Part shown: positions 1 to 8,231 of the stretch, piece by piece | Position numbering within the stretch: the first letter of the stretch is position 1 | Layout: every line of letters begins with the position of its first letter | NCBI RefSeq assembly: GCF_002735695.1 | Contig: NZ_PDZH01000045.1 | Location: 1-34,173, forward strand | Length of the DNA stretch: 34,173 nt | Reading direction: 5' to 3' | Source of the DNA: Chitinimonas sp. BJB300 | GTDB lineage: Bacteria > Pseudomonadota > Gammaproteobacteria > Burkholderiales > Chitinimonadaceae | Made by a program: the position numbers and the translations under genes | Notes under the pieces: model-generated | Told to the model about the DNA's origin: nothing | The model's input: only the letters and a program-made list of their open reading frames with translations | Database searches by the model: none

Positions 1-91
1 CACCTACCATCGCCGACAAGCCCGTTGCTGTCGCCGCGCCAAACGTGCTCAGCAAATAGTCGGTGTACAAATCGAGTTCTTTGTTCTTCAT
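1..91 (-). CDS. Probable IS transposase, N-terminal fragment (runs off window)
   Basis: A minus-strand reading frame starts with ATG at 91 and is open to the left edge. The visible 30 residues begin MKNKELDLYTDYLLSTFGAA and continue to about GLSAMVG. From memory this resembles the start of a widespread DDE transposase family (IS4/IS701-like), in which a 'lely.dyl.stfg..tatgls' start is common. Only the N-terminus is visible, with no catalytic residues and no terminal repeat I can define, so the family call is tentative. The region just right of it (92-167) would hold the upstream end of the element. It could instead be an unrelated small protein. Confidence 0.5.
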   Translation of the reverse strand, partial: MKNKELDLYTDYLLSTFGAATATGLSAMVG

Positions 92-107
92 GGCGACAGG
101 TTAGCGT

Positions 108-344
108 ATGCACTGCGTAACATCAGTCAATAAGGTATTTCAGTCTATAAAACTTGCTAGAGGCTGTTCAGTGACGCTGATGACGGCCACTATTGGCCTG
201 CTTTACCAGGATTCGACAACCCGGCTCTGCAACAGCTATCTCACGGATGAGCAGGTCACGACGGGTACGGGGTTGATCATCTTGGCTACCGCCTTGGTGG
301 TGGTATGGTGTGTACCGTTGCTGGGAGCGAAGTCCACACGCTGA
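108..344 (+). CDS. Small hypothetical ORF with one hydrophobic segment
   Basis: This 78-codon frame is weakly supported. Its C-terminal half has a hydrophobic stretch (residues about 54-74, GLIILATALVVVWCVPLLG) that could span a membrane. An internal ATG at codon 25 would give a shorter protein. I do not recognise the family. It lies between the probable transposase fragment and the 3' end of corA on the opposite strand, so it may be spurious or a remnant beside an insertion sequence. Confidence 0.2.
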   Translation: MHCVTSVNKVFQSIKLARGCSVTLMTATIGLLYQDSTTRLCNSYLTDEQVTTGTGLIILATALVVVWCVPLLGAKSTR

Positions 345-368
345 CCAGGAAGGGTTTCCGCTGTGTGG

Positions 369-1340
369 TTATAACCACCCTGCCCGCCTGAAATGCCACC
401 ACAAGGCATAGTCCAGCGCTGCCATGAGCAATAAAGTGAGTGGATAACCCAATGACCATTTTAGTTCCGGCATATGTTCGAAATTCATCCCGTAAATGCC
501 GGCAATCATGGTGGGAACGGCAAACAGCGCTGCCCAAGCAGCCAGTTCTTTGGTAACGGCAGACTCACTCAATGAGATCATCGACAGATTGACCTGCAGG
601 GCGGTGCTCAGAATGTCCCGCAGCCCGTCGATAGTCCTGCTGATGCGTTCCAGATGGTCAAAAATATCCCGGTAGTACTCTTGAAGATCAAGACATACTT
701 GCGGTACTCGACCACCGTAGAGACGTGATACCGCTTCAAGCAAAGGTGTCACGCTGTGTTGGACCAGCATGAGTTTGCGCTTGAGGCCGTACATCTCTTC
801 AATGCTGGCGCGCGTTGCGGCGCTGCCGGAAAAGATCTTCGCCTCGATTTGTTCCAGTTCGCCTTCCAGCGCATGAATAATGGGGATGTAGCGATCGATC
901 ACCGCATCCATCAAGGCATACAAGACGAAACCTGCGCCAGATTTCAGTAGATGTGGTTCACGCTCGCACCGTTCACGTACATTCAGGAAGTTGATGCCGG
1001 AATGGCTGCGCACCGATAGCACATAGTTCGGCCCGACAAAGACCCCGACTTCACCAACGATGATTTTGCCTGTCGCATCCATTTCCAGCAGATGAAGCAC
1101 GACAAACAAGGTATCGCCATATTCTTCGATCTTGGGTAGTTGGTGGCCGTGGCTGACATCTTCGAGCGCCAGCTCATGCAAGCCGAACTCTTTGCGCATT
1201 TCCTCCAGTTCTTCTGCTGATGGATCGCGCAAAGCCACCCACACGAAGCAACCAGGTTGCTGGACGTATTCGCTGATGTCGGTATAGGGGATATCAGCAA
1301 GCTTTTCGCCGCTTTGGTAAGCAACACAGTTGATCAGCAA
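369..1340 (-). CDS. corA: Magnesium/cobalt transporter CorA
   Basis: CorA is a homopentameric inner-membrane channel for Mg2+ (also Co2+ and Ni2+). The diagnostic YGMNF signature follows the first of two C-terminal membrane segments. The second segment leads to a short basic tail (HFRRAGWL). The long N-terminal cytoplasmic part carries the usual GCFVWVALRDPS, PKIEEYGDTLFVVLH and VSVRSH-type blocks. The frame is open back to an ATG at 1523, but I prefer a TTG at 1340: it is preceded by AGAGG six bases upstream and gives 323 residues beginning (M)LINCVAYQ, matching the family's usual start and length (about 316). The 61-codon extension from 1523 has no CorA-like sequence and would reach almost to the rbs operator. 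The gene is divergent from rbsB. No linked regulator or leader peptide was recognised. Confidence 0.9.
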   Translation of the reverse strand: MLINCVAYQSGEKLADIPYTDISEYVQQPGCFVWVALRDPSAEELEEMRKEFGLHELALEDVSHGHQLPKIEEYGDTLFVVLHLLEMDATGKIIVGEVGVFVGPNYVLSVRSHSGINFLNVRERCEREPHLLKSGAGFVLYALMDAVIDRYIPIIHALEGELEQIEAKIFSGSAATRASIEEMYGLKRKLMLVQHSVTPLLEAVSRLYGGRVPQVCLDLQEYYRDIFDHLERISRTIDGLRDILSTALQVNLSMISLSESAVTKELAAWAALFAVPTMIAGIYGMNFEHMPELKWSLGYPLTLLLMAALDYALWWHFRRAGWL

Positions 1341-1539
1341 GATTAGCCTCTGTCTGATTTGCGCATAACTTGTATCTATTGAGTATGGCGTGTTTTCTGG
1401 AGGGGATAGGGTAATTTGCCTAACCGGCTCAGACAATTGAAAACCGATTTTGTTACCCAGCGCCATTCTGCGGTCCATCGCCTGCCGCGACGCAACATGC
1501 TTGCTGCTTGACATTCTTTCCAAGACTCACTGAGACTAG

Positions 1540-1553
1540 CGCAAACGTTTGCG
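1540..1553. promoter_or_regulatory. LacI-family operator, probably for RbsR
   Basis: CGCAAACGTTTGCG is a perfect 14-bp palindrome with a central CG, the form bound by LacI/PurR/RbsR-type regulators. It sits 76 bases upstream of rbsB, and the operon contains its own LacI-family gene (5287-6330). This makes autoregulation by ribose-responsive RbsR the simplest reading. I did not find a convincing -35/-10 pair to place it relative to the transcription start. Confidence 0.75.
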
Positions 1554-1628
1554 TGTCAGCATATATGCGGCGTTGCAAGGTTTTGCACACTATTTGAACG
1601 CACCTAATTTAAATCGAAGGAGATTTGG

Positions 1629-2576
1629 ATGACCCAACGCCGTCATACATTAAAGTTGCTTGCCGTCGCGGTTACCCTCGGTGTATTGCCGATGCAGCAC
1701 GCTATCGCGGCGACTACCGAAAAGCCCAAGGTTGCACTGGTGATGAAATCGCTGGCTAATGAATTCTTCCGCACGATGGAAGACGGCGCCAAAGCGCACC
1801 AAAAACAAAACGCCACCTATGACCTGGTGGCGAACGGCATCAAGGATGAAACCGATACCGCCGGGCAAATCAAGATCGTTGAGCAGATGATCGCTCAGCG
1901 GGTCAATGTCATCGTGATTGCACCGGTTGATTCCAAAGCGCTGGTGCCGGTCATGAAAACCGCCATCGACAAAGGCATTCTGGTGGTGAATATCGATAAC
2001 CAGTTTGATGTTGCAGCACTGAAGGAGAAAGGGCTGAGCATTCCTTTTGTTGGCCCCGATAACCGGGTTGGCGCGCAACTGGTGGGTTCGCATCTGGCCA
2101 AGCAATTGAAGGCAGGCGACAAGGTGGGGGTGATTGAAGGGACGTCCACCACCTTCAATGCACAGCAACGCACCCTGGGGTTTCAAGATGCGATGAAGGC
2201 CGCCGGTGTGCAGGTGGTGGCAGTGCAGTCGGGCCATTGGGAAATCGGTAAAGGTAATACTGTCGCCTCAGCCATGCTGCGTGAATACCCGGATTTGAAA
2301 GCCTTGTTATGCGGCAATGACAACATGGCCCTGGGCGCGGTTGCTGCCGTCAAGTCCGCCGGTAAGGCGGATGCGGTGAAGATCGTTGGCTACGACAACA
2401 TCATGGCGATCAAACCCATGCTGACGGCTGGCCGAGTGGATGCCACTGCGGAGCAATATGCCGCCAAGCAAGCGGTTTTCGGTATTGAAACCGGTTTGAA
2501 AGCTTTCGCTGACAAGACGCCGCAAGCTGCATTGCCAGCCCATGTGAAAACACCCGTAGAGCTGGTCACCAAGTAA
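1629..2576 (+). CDS. rbsB: Ribose ABC transporter, periplasmic binding protein RbsB
   Basis: This is the periplasmic substrate receptor of a sugar ABC importer of the ribose (CUT2) type. The start ATG follows an AAGGAG site. The first ~28 residues (TQRRHTLKLLAVAVTLGVL...AIAA) form a signal peptide, with cleavage likely after AIA. The mature part has the type I periplasmic fold with family-typical blocks: KVALVMKSLANEFF near the start, VIVIAPVDSKALVPV, a hinge region around VGPDNRVGAQLVG, and KIVGYDNIMAIKPML. Length (315 aa) is normal. It is the first gene of rbsBACRK, directly downstream of the palindromic operator. Ribose is inferred from the linked ribokinase; a related sugar is possible. 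Confidence 0.92.
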   Translation: MTQRRHTLKLLAVAVTLGVLPMQHAIAATTEKPKVALVMKSLANEFFRTMEDGAKAHQKQNATYDLVANGIKDETDTAGQIKIVEQMIAQRVNVIVIAPVDSKALVPVMKTAIDKGILVVNIDNQFDVAALKEKGLSIPFVGPDNRVGAQLVGSHLAKQLKAGDKVGVIEGTSTTFNAQQRTLGFQDAMKAAGVQVVAVQSGHWEIGKGNTVASAMLREYPDLKALLCGNDNMALGAVAAVKSAGKADAVKIVGYDNIMAIKPMLTAGRVDATAEQYAAKQAVFGIETGLKAFADKTPQAALPAHVKTPVELVTK

Positions 2577-2614
2577 CTCGCAGCAATACGTAAGCGGCCG
2601 GTCACCTGCTGAGA

Positions 2615-2667
2615 ACCTGTTCATCTTTCTCTACTGAGCGTATCCCTCTAAAGGATGTTGAACAGGT
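2615..2667 (+). promoter_or_regulatory. Inverted repeat spanning the rbsA ribosome-binding region
   Basis: ACCTGTTCA (2615-2623) and TGAACAGGT (2659-2667) are perfect 9-bp complements. In the mRNA they could pair, leaving a 35-base loop that contains the AAAGGA site, with the GTG start candidate (2666) at the foot of the stem. This could tune rbsA translation relative to rbsB, or simply stabilise the rbsB message end. There is no T-run, so it is not a classical terminator. Confidence 0.3.
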
Positions 2668-4252
2668 GTCGGGAGTGCCGGCCGATGGTTTCACCTCACT
2701 GGATGTGGCTATGACGCCCCCTACCCCTTTGTTACGCGTTACCGGTATTTCAAAACACTATGCAACGCCGGTATTGAGCGACATTGCGCTTGACCTGCAT
2801 GCCGGCGAAGTACTGGCATTGACGGGAGAAAACGGTGCTGGAAAAAGCACGCTCTCCAAGATTATCTGTGGCTTGGTGCAACCCACTACCGGCACACTGA
2901 CGCTGACAGGACAGCCCTTTCAGCCTGCTTCACGCAGCCATGCCGAGCGATTGGGCGTGCGCATGGTGATGCAGGAACTGAGCCTGATTCCTACCCTGAG
3001 CGTGGCTGAGAACCTGTTGCTGGACAAGCTGCCGCATCGCTTCGGCATGATTGACCAGCGTGCCCTCTATGAACAAGCCAAGCGCCAGATGGCGGTGATT
3101 GGCCTGGATGATATTGACCCGGGTGTGCTGGTGGGCTCGCTGGGGATTGGCCATCAGCAGATGGTTGAAATTGCCCGCAATCTGGTTGGCGATTGCAAGT
3201 TGTTGATCCTGGACGAGCCAACCGCGATGTTGACTGACCGGGAAATTGCGCATCTGTTCGAACAGATTGCTCGGTTGAAGGCCCGTGGCGTCGGCATTGT
3301 CTATATATCGCATCGCCTGGATGAGCTACAGCGAATTGCCGATCGAGTCGCTGTCTTGCGGGATGGCCGGCTGGTTGATGTGCGGCCCATGGCTGATGTT
3401 ACCCAGGATGAACTGGTGCAACGTATGGTGGGCCACGTGGTGGACGAAGGTGCACAGCGGCCTCGTCGCGTGGCAGGTGCTGTGCGCCTGGAAGTACGGG
3501 GACTACATTGTGGCGAACAGGTACAAGCTGTTGATCTGTCATTGCATGCCGGTGAAATCATGGGGCTGGCAGGCTTGGTAGGTGCAGGCCGAACTGAATT
3601 GCTGCGCTTGATATTCGGCGCGGACCGTAAGGACGGCGGCGAGTTGTTTCTTGACCGTAAGGCGCAGCCCGTCACGATTGACTCGCCGATGACGGCTATT
3701 CGTCATGGCATCGGTCTGGTGACCGAGGACCGCAAGGCGCAGGGCCTGTTGCTCAACCAGTCGATCCGGGTCAATACCACCTTGGCCAACCTGGCTGCCG
3801 TCAACCGGCGCGGCTGGCTGAATTATGCAGAGGAACACGACGTAACGCGGCGCTTGACCGACATTCTGCGAGTGAAATACGGCTCGGTTGAGCAAGTTGT
3901 GGGCGAATTGTCGGGCGGCAATCAGCAAAAAGTCGTATTTGCGCGATGGTTGCACCGTGATTGCAATGTCCTCCTGCTGGATGAACCGACCCGTGGCGTC
4001 GATATTGGCGCGCGCGCCGACCTGTATCAGGAGCTTGACCGCCTAGCTGCAGATGGCAAGGCGATGCTGATGGTTTCGAGCGACCTGCGCGAGTTGATGA
4101 CTGTCTGTGACCGTATTGGCGTGATGAGCGCCGGCCGATTGGTCGGGGTTTTCGAACGCGGAGAGTGGACTGAACAAATCCTGCTGGAGGCGTGCTTCAG
4201 CGGTTACGCCAATCTCACCCCTACGCCGCAGTCTGCGGCAGCATCTCTTTGA
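2666..4252 (+). CDS. rbsA: Ribose ABC transporter, duplicated ATPase RbsA
   Basis: This is the fused two-domain ATPase that powers the CUT2 sugar importer. Domain 1 has Walker A GENGAGKST, signature region LGIGHQQMVEIA and Walker B LLILDEPTAML. Domain 2 has the degenerate P-loop typical of these proteins (GLVGAGRTELL), signature LSGGNQQKVVFARWL and Walker B VLLLDEPTRGVD. Two starts are possible: GTG at 2666 with AAAGGA about 10 bases upstream (528 aa), or ATG at 2711, which begins MTPPTPLLRVTGISKHY and better matches the family's usual N-terminus. The gap to rbsC is only 7 bases, which implies one transcript. Confidence 0.92.
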   Translation: MSGVPADGFTSLDVAMTPPTPLLRVTGISKHYATPVLSDIALDLHAGEVLALTGENGAGKSTLSKIICGLVQPTTGTLTLTGQPFQPASRSHAERLGVRMVMQELSLIPTLSVAENLLLDKLPHRFGMIDQRALYEQAKRQMAVIGLDDIDPGVLVGSLGIGHQQMVEIARNLVGDCKLLILDEPTAMLTDREIAHLFEQIARLKARGVGIVYISHRLDELQRIADRVAVLRDGRLVDVRPMADVTQDELVQRMVGHVVDEGAQRPRRVAGAVRLEVRGLHCGEQVQAVDLSLHAGEIMGLAGLVGAGRTELLRLIFGADRKDGGELFLDRKAQPVTIDSPMTAIRHGIGLVTEDRKAQGLLLNQSIRVNTTLANLAAVNRRGWLNYAEEHDVTRRLTDILRVKYGSVEQVVGELSGGNQQKVVFARWLHRDCNVLLLDEPTRGVDIGARADLYQELDRLAADGKAMLMVSSDLRELMTVCDRIGVMSAGRLVGVFERGEWTEQILLEACFSGYANLTPTPQSAAASL

Positions 4253-4259
4253 GGTTCTC

Positions 4260-5264
4260 ATGCAATCCTCCTCTCAAACCATTTCCGTCACACCGATTAA
4301 CCAGCACGCTTCGGTCAATCGCTGGCGCAGCGCGTTGGGTGGCTATATCGGGCTGATTGCCACGCTGGCCGCAATGGTCGTACTCTTCGGCTCACTCAGT
4401 AAATACTTTCTGACGGCAGATACCTTCATCACTATCGCGAACGATATCCCTGCCCTGGCGATCATGGCGGTGGGCATGACGTATGTGTTGGTCATTGCGG
4501 GTATTGACCTTTCCATCGGTTCTGTCATGGCGTTGGGCGCCGCTATCACCGCGATTGCCCTGCAACAGTGGCAATGGGGGGTGTTGGCTGCTGCCCTGCT
4601 CGGCCTGATGGTAGGTCTGGGCTGTGGCTTGGTGACGGGTATGGTGTCGGTGGGCTGGCGTCTGCCTTCGTTCATTGTGTCGCTCGGTATGCTCGAAATC
4701 GCCCGTGGTAGTGCCTATATTGCAACCGATTCACGCACCCAATACATCGGCAGCAATGTAGAGTGGCTGAGTGCACCCATTGCCGGTGGTATTTCCCCCG
4801 CCTTTATCCTGGCACTCGTTATCGTGATCGTCGCCCAGATTGTGCTGTCGCGCACCGTGTTTGGCCGCTACATGATAGGCATTGGCACCAATGAGGAGGC
4901 GATGCGATTGGCCGGGGTTGACCCTCGACCGGTGAAGGTGGTGGTGTTTGCGTTGCTGGGCGTCCTGGCCTCGCTGGCGGGTCTGATACAGACTTCCCGC
5001 CTAGAGGCTGCCGACCCGAACATGGGCGTGGGTATGGAGCTACAGGTGATTGCTGCGGTAGTGATTGGCGGCACCAGTCTGATGGGCGGGCGCGGTTCCG
5101 TCATTAATACCTTTTTTGGCGTTCTGATTATTGCTGTGCTGGAAGCGGGGCTGGCACAAGTCGGCGCCAGCGACCCCACGAAGCGCATCATCACCGGGTG
5201 CGTCATTGTTGCTGCCGTTGTGCTGGATATGATCCGCGAACGTCGACGTACCCGCCACGCATGA
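4260..5264 (+). CDS. rbsC: Ribose ABC transporter permease RbsC
   Basis: This is the membrane channel of the ribose importer, 334 aa and very hydrophobic, with about eight to ten predicted membrane segments. Family landmarks are visible: GMTYVLVIAGIDLSIGSVMALGAA in the N-terminal half, RTVFGRYMIGIGTNEEAMRLAGV (the EAA-like coupling loop that contacts RbsA) and VIGGTSLMGGRGSV near the C-terminus. The start ATG follows rbsA by 7 bases with a GAGG site. The short tail is basic (RERRRTRHA), consistent with a cytoplasmic end. It works with RbsB and RbsA. Confidence 0.93.
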   Translation: MQSSSQTISVTPINQHASVNRWRSALGGYIGLIATLAAMVVLFGSLSKYFLTADTFITIANDIPALAIMAVGMTYVLVIAGIDLSIGSVMALGAAITAIALQQWQWGVLAAALLGLMVGLGCGLVTGMVSVGWRLPSFIVSLGMLEIARGSAYIATDSRTQYIGSNVEWLSAPIAGGISPAFILALVIVIVAQIVLSRTVFGRYMIGIGTNEEAMRLAGVDPRPVKVVVFALLGVLASLAGLIQTSRLEAADPNMGVGMELQVIAAVVIGGTSLMGGRGSVINTFFGVLIIAVLEAGLAQVGASDPTKRIITGCVIVAAVVLDMIRERRRTRHA

Positions 5265-5286
5265 TGAAAAGCCGCCGGAGTCTTGT

Positions 5287-6330
5287 ATGGCCACGATGAA
5301 GGACGTCGCGCACCTTGCCGGTGTATCAATCACCACCGTGTCGCACCTGCTTAACAACACACGGCCTGTCGGTGATGAGGCCCGCGCGCGCATAGAGCAG
5401 GCGATCCGCGAACTTTCCTACGTGCCCAGTGCGGTAGCCAGAAGCCTGAAGCATAACGTTACCCACACAGTGGGGATGATGCTGCCGAACAGCTCCAACC
5501 CCTACTTTTCGGAATTGATGCGGGTGATTGAGGCGCGGTGCTTTGACGCGGGCTACAACGTCATTCTGTGCAATTCGGACGACAACCCGGCTAAGCAAAG
5601 CACCTACCTGCGCGTGTTGACCGAGCGGCGTGTTGATGGCCTGATTGTGGTGACCTCTGGCGAAGACGTTGGCCTGCATGCGTTGCTGAGCGAATTGAGC
5701 TTGCCGGTGATATTGGTGGACCGGGAAATCAATCGGGTGCAGTACGACCTGGTCGAGGTTGATCATGTCCAGGGCGGTTACCTGGCAACCCAACACCTGC
5801 TGTCGCTGGGACATCAAAATATCGCCTGTATTGGTGGCCCCGTCGCACTTTCCTCCAGCGACCAACGCATTGCAGGCTGGCGGCGGGCAATGGTCGAATG
5901 GGGCATCAACCCCACTGATGTCGACTTGCAACGTGGCGATTTCACCAGCCGAGGCGGTTATCAGGCCATGCATGCATTGTTGAAACAGGCGCAGTGCCCC
6001 AGTGCGGTGTTTGCCTGCAACGATTTGATGGCGATAGGCGCAATGTGTGCCGCTTACGAGTTAGGTATACGTGTACCGGACCAGCTGTCTATCGTCGGTT
6101 TTGACGGGATCAGCCTGGCGTCATTCAGCAGCCCGCCATTGACTACGGTGATTCAGCCCAAGGAAATCATCGGCGCCATGGCTGTAGACATGCTGATCGA
6201 AGGCATAAGGGGGCGTCGGGCCGAGCCACTCTGTGTCGTGTTGCAACCGGAACTGTGCATCCGCAGTTCTACTGCCCCCTACGCCGCCACGGTGGGTTTA
6301 CCGCGGCATTTTCAATCCAACCAATCTTAA
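5287..6330 (+). CDS. rbsR: LacI-family transcriptional regulator, probable ribose repressor RbsR
   Basis: This 347-aa regulator has an N-terminal helix-turn-helix and hinge (ATMKDVAHLAGVSITTVSHL, then NNTRPV...YVPSAVARSLK) in residues 1-60. A periplasmic-binding-protein-like effector domain follows (VGMMLPNSSNPYFSELMR, VDGLIVVTS, VFACNDLMAIGA, LSIVGFDGISLASFSSPPLTTV). RbsR proteins bind their operator in the absence of ribose. Its place between the transporter and ribokinase genes, and the palindrome upstream of rbsB, support this role. It starts 22 bases after rbsC. PurR- or CytR-like specificity cannot be excluded from sequence alone. Confidence 0.88.
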   Translation: MATMKDVAHLAGVSITTVSHLLNNTRPVGDEARARIEQAIRELSYVPSAVARSLKHNVTHTVGMMLPNSSNPYFSELMRVIEARCFDAGYNVILCNSDDNPAKQSTYLRVLTERRVDGLIVVTSGEDVGLHALLSELSLPVILVDREINRVQYDLVEVDHVQGGYLATQHLLSLGHQNIACIGGPVALSSSDQRIAGWRRAMVEWGINPTDVDLQRGDFTSRGGYQAMHALLKQAQCPSAVFACNDLMAIGAMCAAYELGIRVPDQLSIVGFDGISLASFSSPPLTTVIQPKEIIGAMAVDMLIEGIRGRRAEPLCVVLQPELCIRSSTAPYAATVGLPRHFQSNQS

Positions 6331-6348
6331 TCAGCAACCGGATATTCC

Positions 6349-7266
6349 ATGACACTCAAATCATCTCGTCGTCTAGTTGTTATTGGTAGCTTGAACATGG
6401 ACTTGGTCATGCGCGCCCCCCGTGCGCCAGAAGCGGGCGAAACCCTTACTGGGCATGGTTTTACCACCCACCCTGGTGGCAAGGGCGCGAACCAGGCAGT
6501 GGCCTGTGCCCGTTTGGGCGGCAATGTGGCCATGGTGGGTCGCCTGGGGGATGATACGTTTGGTAAGGCGCTGCGGGCAGGCCTGGTGGCGGAAGGGGTT
6601 ACCGATAGCATGGTTAGCACCGATGCTGAGGCTGCAAGCGGTGTCGCCATGATTCTGGTCGATGATGAAGCGCAAAACCGTATTACCCTGGCCCTGGGTG
6701 CGAATAACCAGCTTCTTCCTGAGCACCTGGATGCCGCGGCAGAGCTGCTGGATGGCGCTGCGCTATTGCTCTTGCAGCTGGAGGTGCCGATTCCTACCGT
6801 GCTGCACGCGGCCAAGCTGGCCAAGCAATTCAACTGCCCTGTTCTGTTGAACCCGGCGCCTGCCGCAGCGTTACCCGATGAAATATGGCCGCTGATTGAT
6901 TATCTTGTCCCCAATGAAACCGAGACTGCGTTGTTATGCGGCCGGCCGGTAACCGATGTGGCGTCGGCGGCAGTGGCGGCCGAGGTGTTCCTGGCAAAAG
7001 GGGTACGCCATGTATTGATCACAATGGGATCGAAAGGTGTATTTGTTGCCACAGCCGAGTTCAGCCAGCATCTACCGGCCTTTCCGGTTAAGGCCGTGGA
7101 TACAACCGGTGCAGGTGATACCTTCATTGGCGGATTCAGTGTCGGTCTGTCTGAAGGAAAATCCTTGCAGGACGCAGCTCGCCTGGGCCAGCGCGCTGCC
7201 GCGCTGGGGGTGACACGGCATGGCGCACAATCATCCATTCCCTACCGGATCGCATTAGGCACCTGA
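6349..7266 (+). CDS. rbsK: Ribokinase
   Basis: Ribokinase phosphorylates D-ribose at O5 with ATP, the entry step to the pentose phosphate pathway. PfkB-family signatures are intact: signature 1 around THPGGKGANQAVACARLGG (residues ~42-60) and signature 2 VDTTGAGDTFIGGF near residues 247-260, whose GAGD aspartate is the catalytic base. The N-terminal VIGSLNMDLV substrate strand is also present. Length (305 aa) is normal. It begins 18 bases after rbsR and closes the operon. No rbsD (ribose pyranase) follows. The only structure after the stop is a weak CACCTG/CAGGTG repeat without a T-run. Confidence 0.93.
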   Translation: MTLKSSRRLVVIGSLNMDLVMRAPRAPEAGETLTGHGFTTHPGGKGANQAVACARLGGNVAMVGRLGDDTFGKALRAGLVAEGVTDSMVSTDAEAASGVAMILVDDEAQNRITLALGANNQLLPEHLDAAAELLDGAALLLLQLEVPIPTVLHAAKLAKQFNCPVLLNPAPAAALPDEIWPLIDYLVPNETETALLCGRPVTDVASAAVAAEVFLAKGVRHVLITMGSKGVFVATAEFSQHLPAFPVKAVDTTGAGDTFIGGFSVGLSEGKSLQDAARLGQRAAALGVTRHGAQSSIPYRIALGT

Positions 7267-7300
7267 CTGGCAGGTGACTATTCGGGATCGATTTAATGTC

Positions 7301-7427
7301 GTGCGAACCAGGGCGAGATAAGACAAAACGACAGCGGAAGCGGCATTCACAAAGGGGGAGTGAGTATTTCGAGGGTGTTTTTAACGCCGTATCGCAGACG
7401 CGTAGCAGCCATGGAACATGGTTCTAA
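7301..7427 (+). repeat. Degenerate copy of the 148-bp near-palindromic repeat
   Basis: This ~127-bp segment aligns with the intact copy at 16170-16317. Shared blocks include GAACCA at the left, AAGATAAG-like and GAAGCGG-like blocks, TATTTCGAGGGTGTTTTTAA versus CATTCCGAGGGTATTTTCAA, then CGCCGTAT...GACGCG.AGCAG and GGTTCTAAG at the right end. The left TIR and its inner flank have lost about 20 bases, and many positions differ. It lies between rbsK and the next small ORF, in the same orientation as the 16-kb copy, and looks like an old, decayed insertion. Confidence 0.6.
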
Positions 7428-7486
7428 GATCCAGCACGATCTTGCCATTAGGAAATGGTCGTGTAACGGTCTACAGAGAGTTGTAT

Positions 7487-7858
7487 ATGAACAAAACACA
7501 GTTGCACTATGCCGAAATTTCGCCAATGACGGCCTATAGGGGGCTGGGCGATAGACGCGCTGTCCTGGCTGTCGGTCTACCGGTTGCCCACACAGCTCGC
7601 ATGCATGATCTTGATGTAATCAAGGCGGCTGTGCTGGCTGGATTACAGGATGAAAGTGCGCTGTTTCCCCCTGTGCGGTCATATTGTGATGCCGGCTTGG
7701 CGCTGCAATTGACGGCGCAGTTGACCGGTATCGGGTCACAGGGGGCGGCTATCGAAGAACCCCGTCAGGGCCAGCCGGATAGCGGCCCGGCAGCTTTGCG
7801 AACGGGTGGATATATGCCTCACGCCAATGTGATTTTGCATGCGGGTTGGCTGCTTTGA
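7487..7858 (+). CDS. Hypothetical protein, 123 aa
   Basis: I do not recognise this protein. The chosen ATG at 7487 has AGAGAG just upstream; the frame is open further back to 7418, but that part lies in the repeat. The protein begins MNKTQLHYAEISPMTAYRGL, contains a plausible soluble helix (HDLDVIKAAVLAGLQDES) and becomes Gly/Gln/Pro-rich towards the end (GAAIEEPRQGQPDSGPAALR). There is no signal peptide or membrane segment. Its stop overlaps a possible 19-codon ORF (7859-7918). It may be a real accessory gene or a fragment of a decayed one. Confidence 0.35.
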   Translation: MNKTQLHYAEISPMTAYRGLGDRRAVLAVGLPVAHTARMHDLDVIKAAVLAGLQDESALFPPVRSYCDAGLALQLTAQLTGIGSQGAAIEEPRQGQPDSGPAALRTGGYMPHANVILHAGWLL

Positions 7859-7930
7859 ATGTTTCGTCTGCTTGGTGGACGTTATATTGCACCGGTCAAG
7901 CCGGTGTTTAAGGCATGACCTACCACGGCA

Positions 7931-8182
7931 ATGCTGCCAGTGCGTGCCACGGTCAGTATTGTTGGGGTTGGAAAACGGGCTCACCTCGACTTGGCTTTGT
8001 GGTTGGTACGTCGCTCCAGCCCGGCGTTGGCAACCCTTACTGCGCGGTATCTGGTTATGGACCCGCGGCCTTCACAAGCGGTTTTTGTGATTTCTGATCA
8101 TGTCGCCCATACCGAACCCATCGTCGAGCGCTTTGACCATTGGGCCAACGGCTTTTCAGTGACGGCGCAGGGGCCTGGCTGA
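7931..8182 (+). CDS. Hypothetical protein, 83 aa
   Basis: I do not recognise this protein. Of the three overlapping frames here, this one has the most natural composition (VSIVGVGKRAHLDLALWLVR, then VFVISDHVAHTEPIVERFDH). The other two are Trp/Cys-rich or low quality. No good ribosome-binding site precedes the ATG. Its TGA overlaps another ATG (8182) that opens a 17-codon frame ending at 8235. The whole 7487-8235 stretch may be the remains of a longer gene broken by frameshifts. Confidence 0.3.
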   Translation: MLPVRATVSIVGVGKRAHLDLALWLVRRSSPALATLTARYLVMDPRPSQAVFVISDHVAHTEPIVERFDHWANGFSVTAQGPG

Positions 8183-8231
8183 TGAAGGCGAACCAGTTGA
8201 CCACTAGGCAACTGGCCTGCCCTTCTGCCTT

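Noticed and set aside
365-378. Perfect 14-bp palindrome GTGGTTATAACCAC at the corA stop codon
   Set aside because: It has no loop, so it cannot form an RNA hairpin. It lies at a gene end with no promoter nearby, and one such palindrome in 34 kb is not surprising.
7260-7277. CACCTG-ACTGG-CAGGTG after rbsK as a terminator
   Set aside because: The stem is only 6 bp, it includes the stop codon region and no T-run follows.
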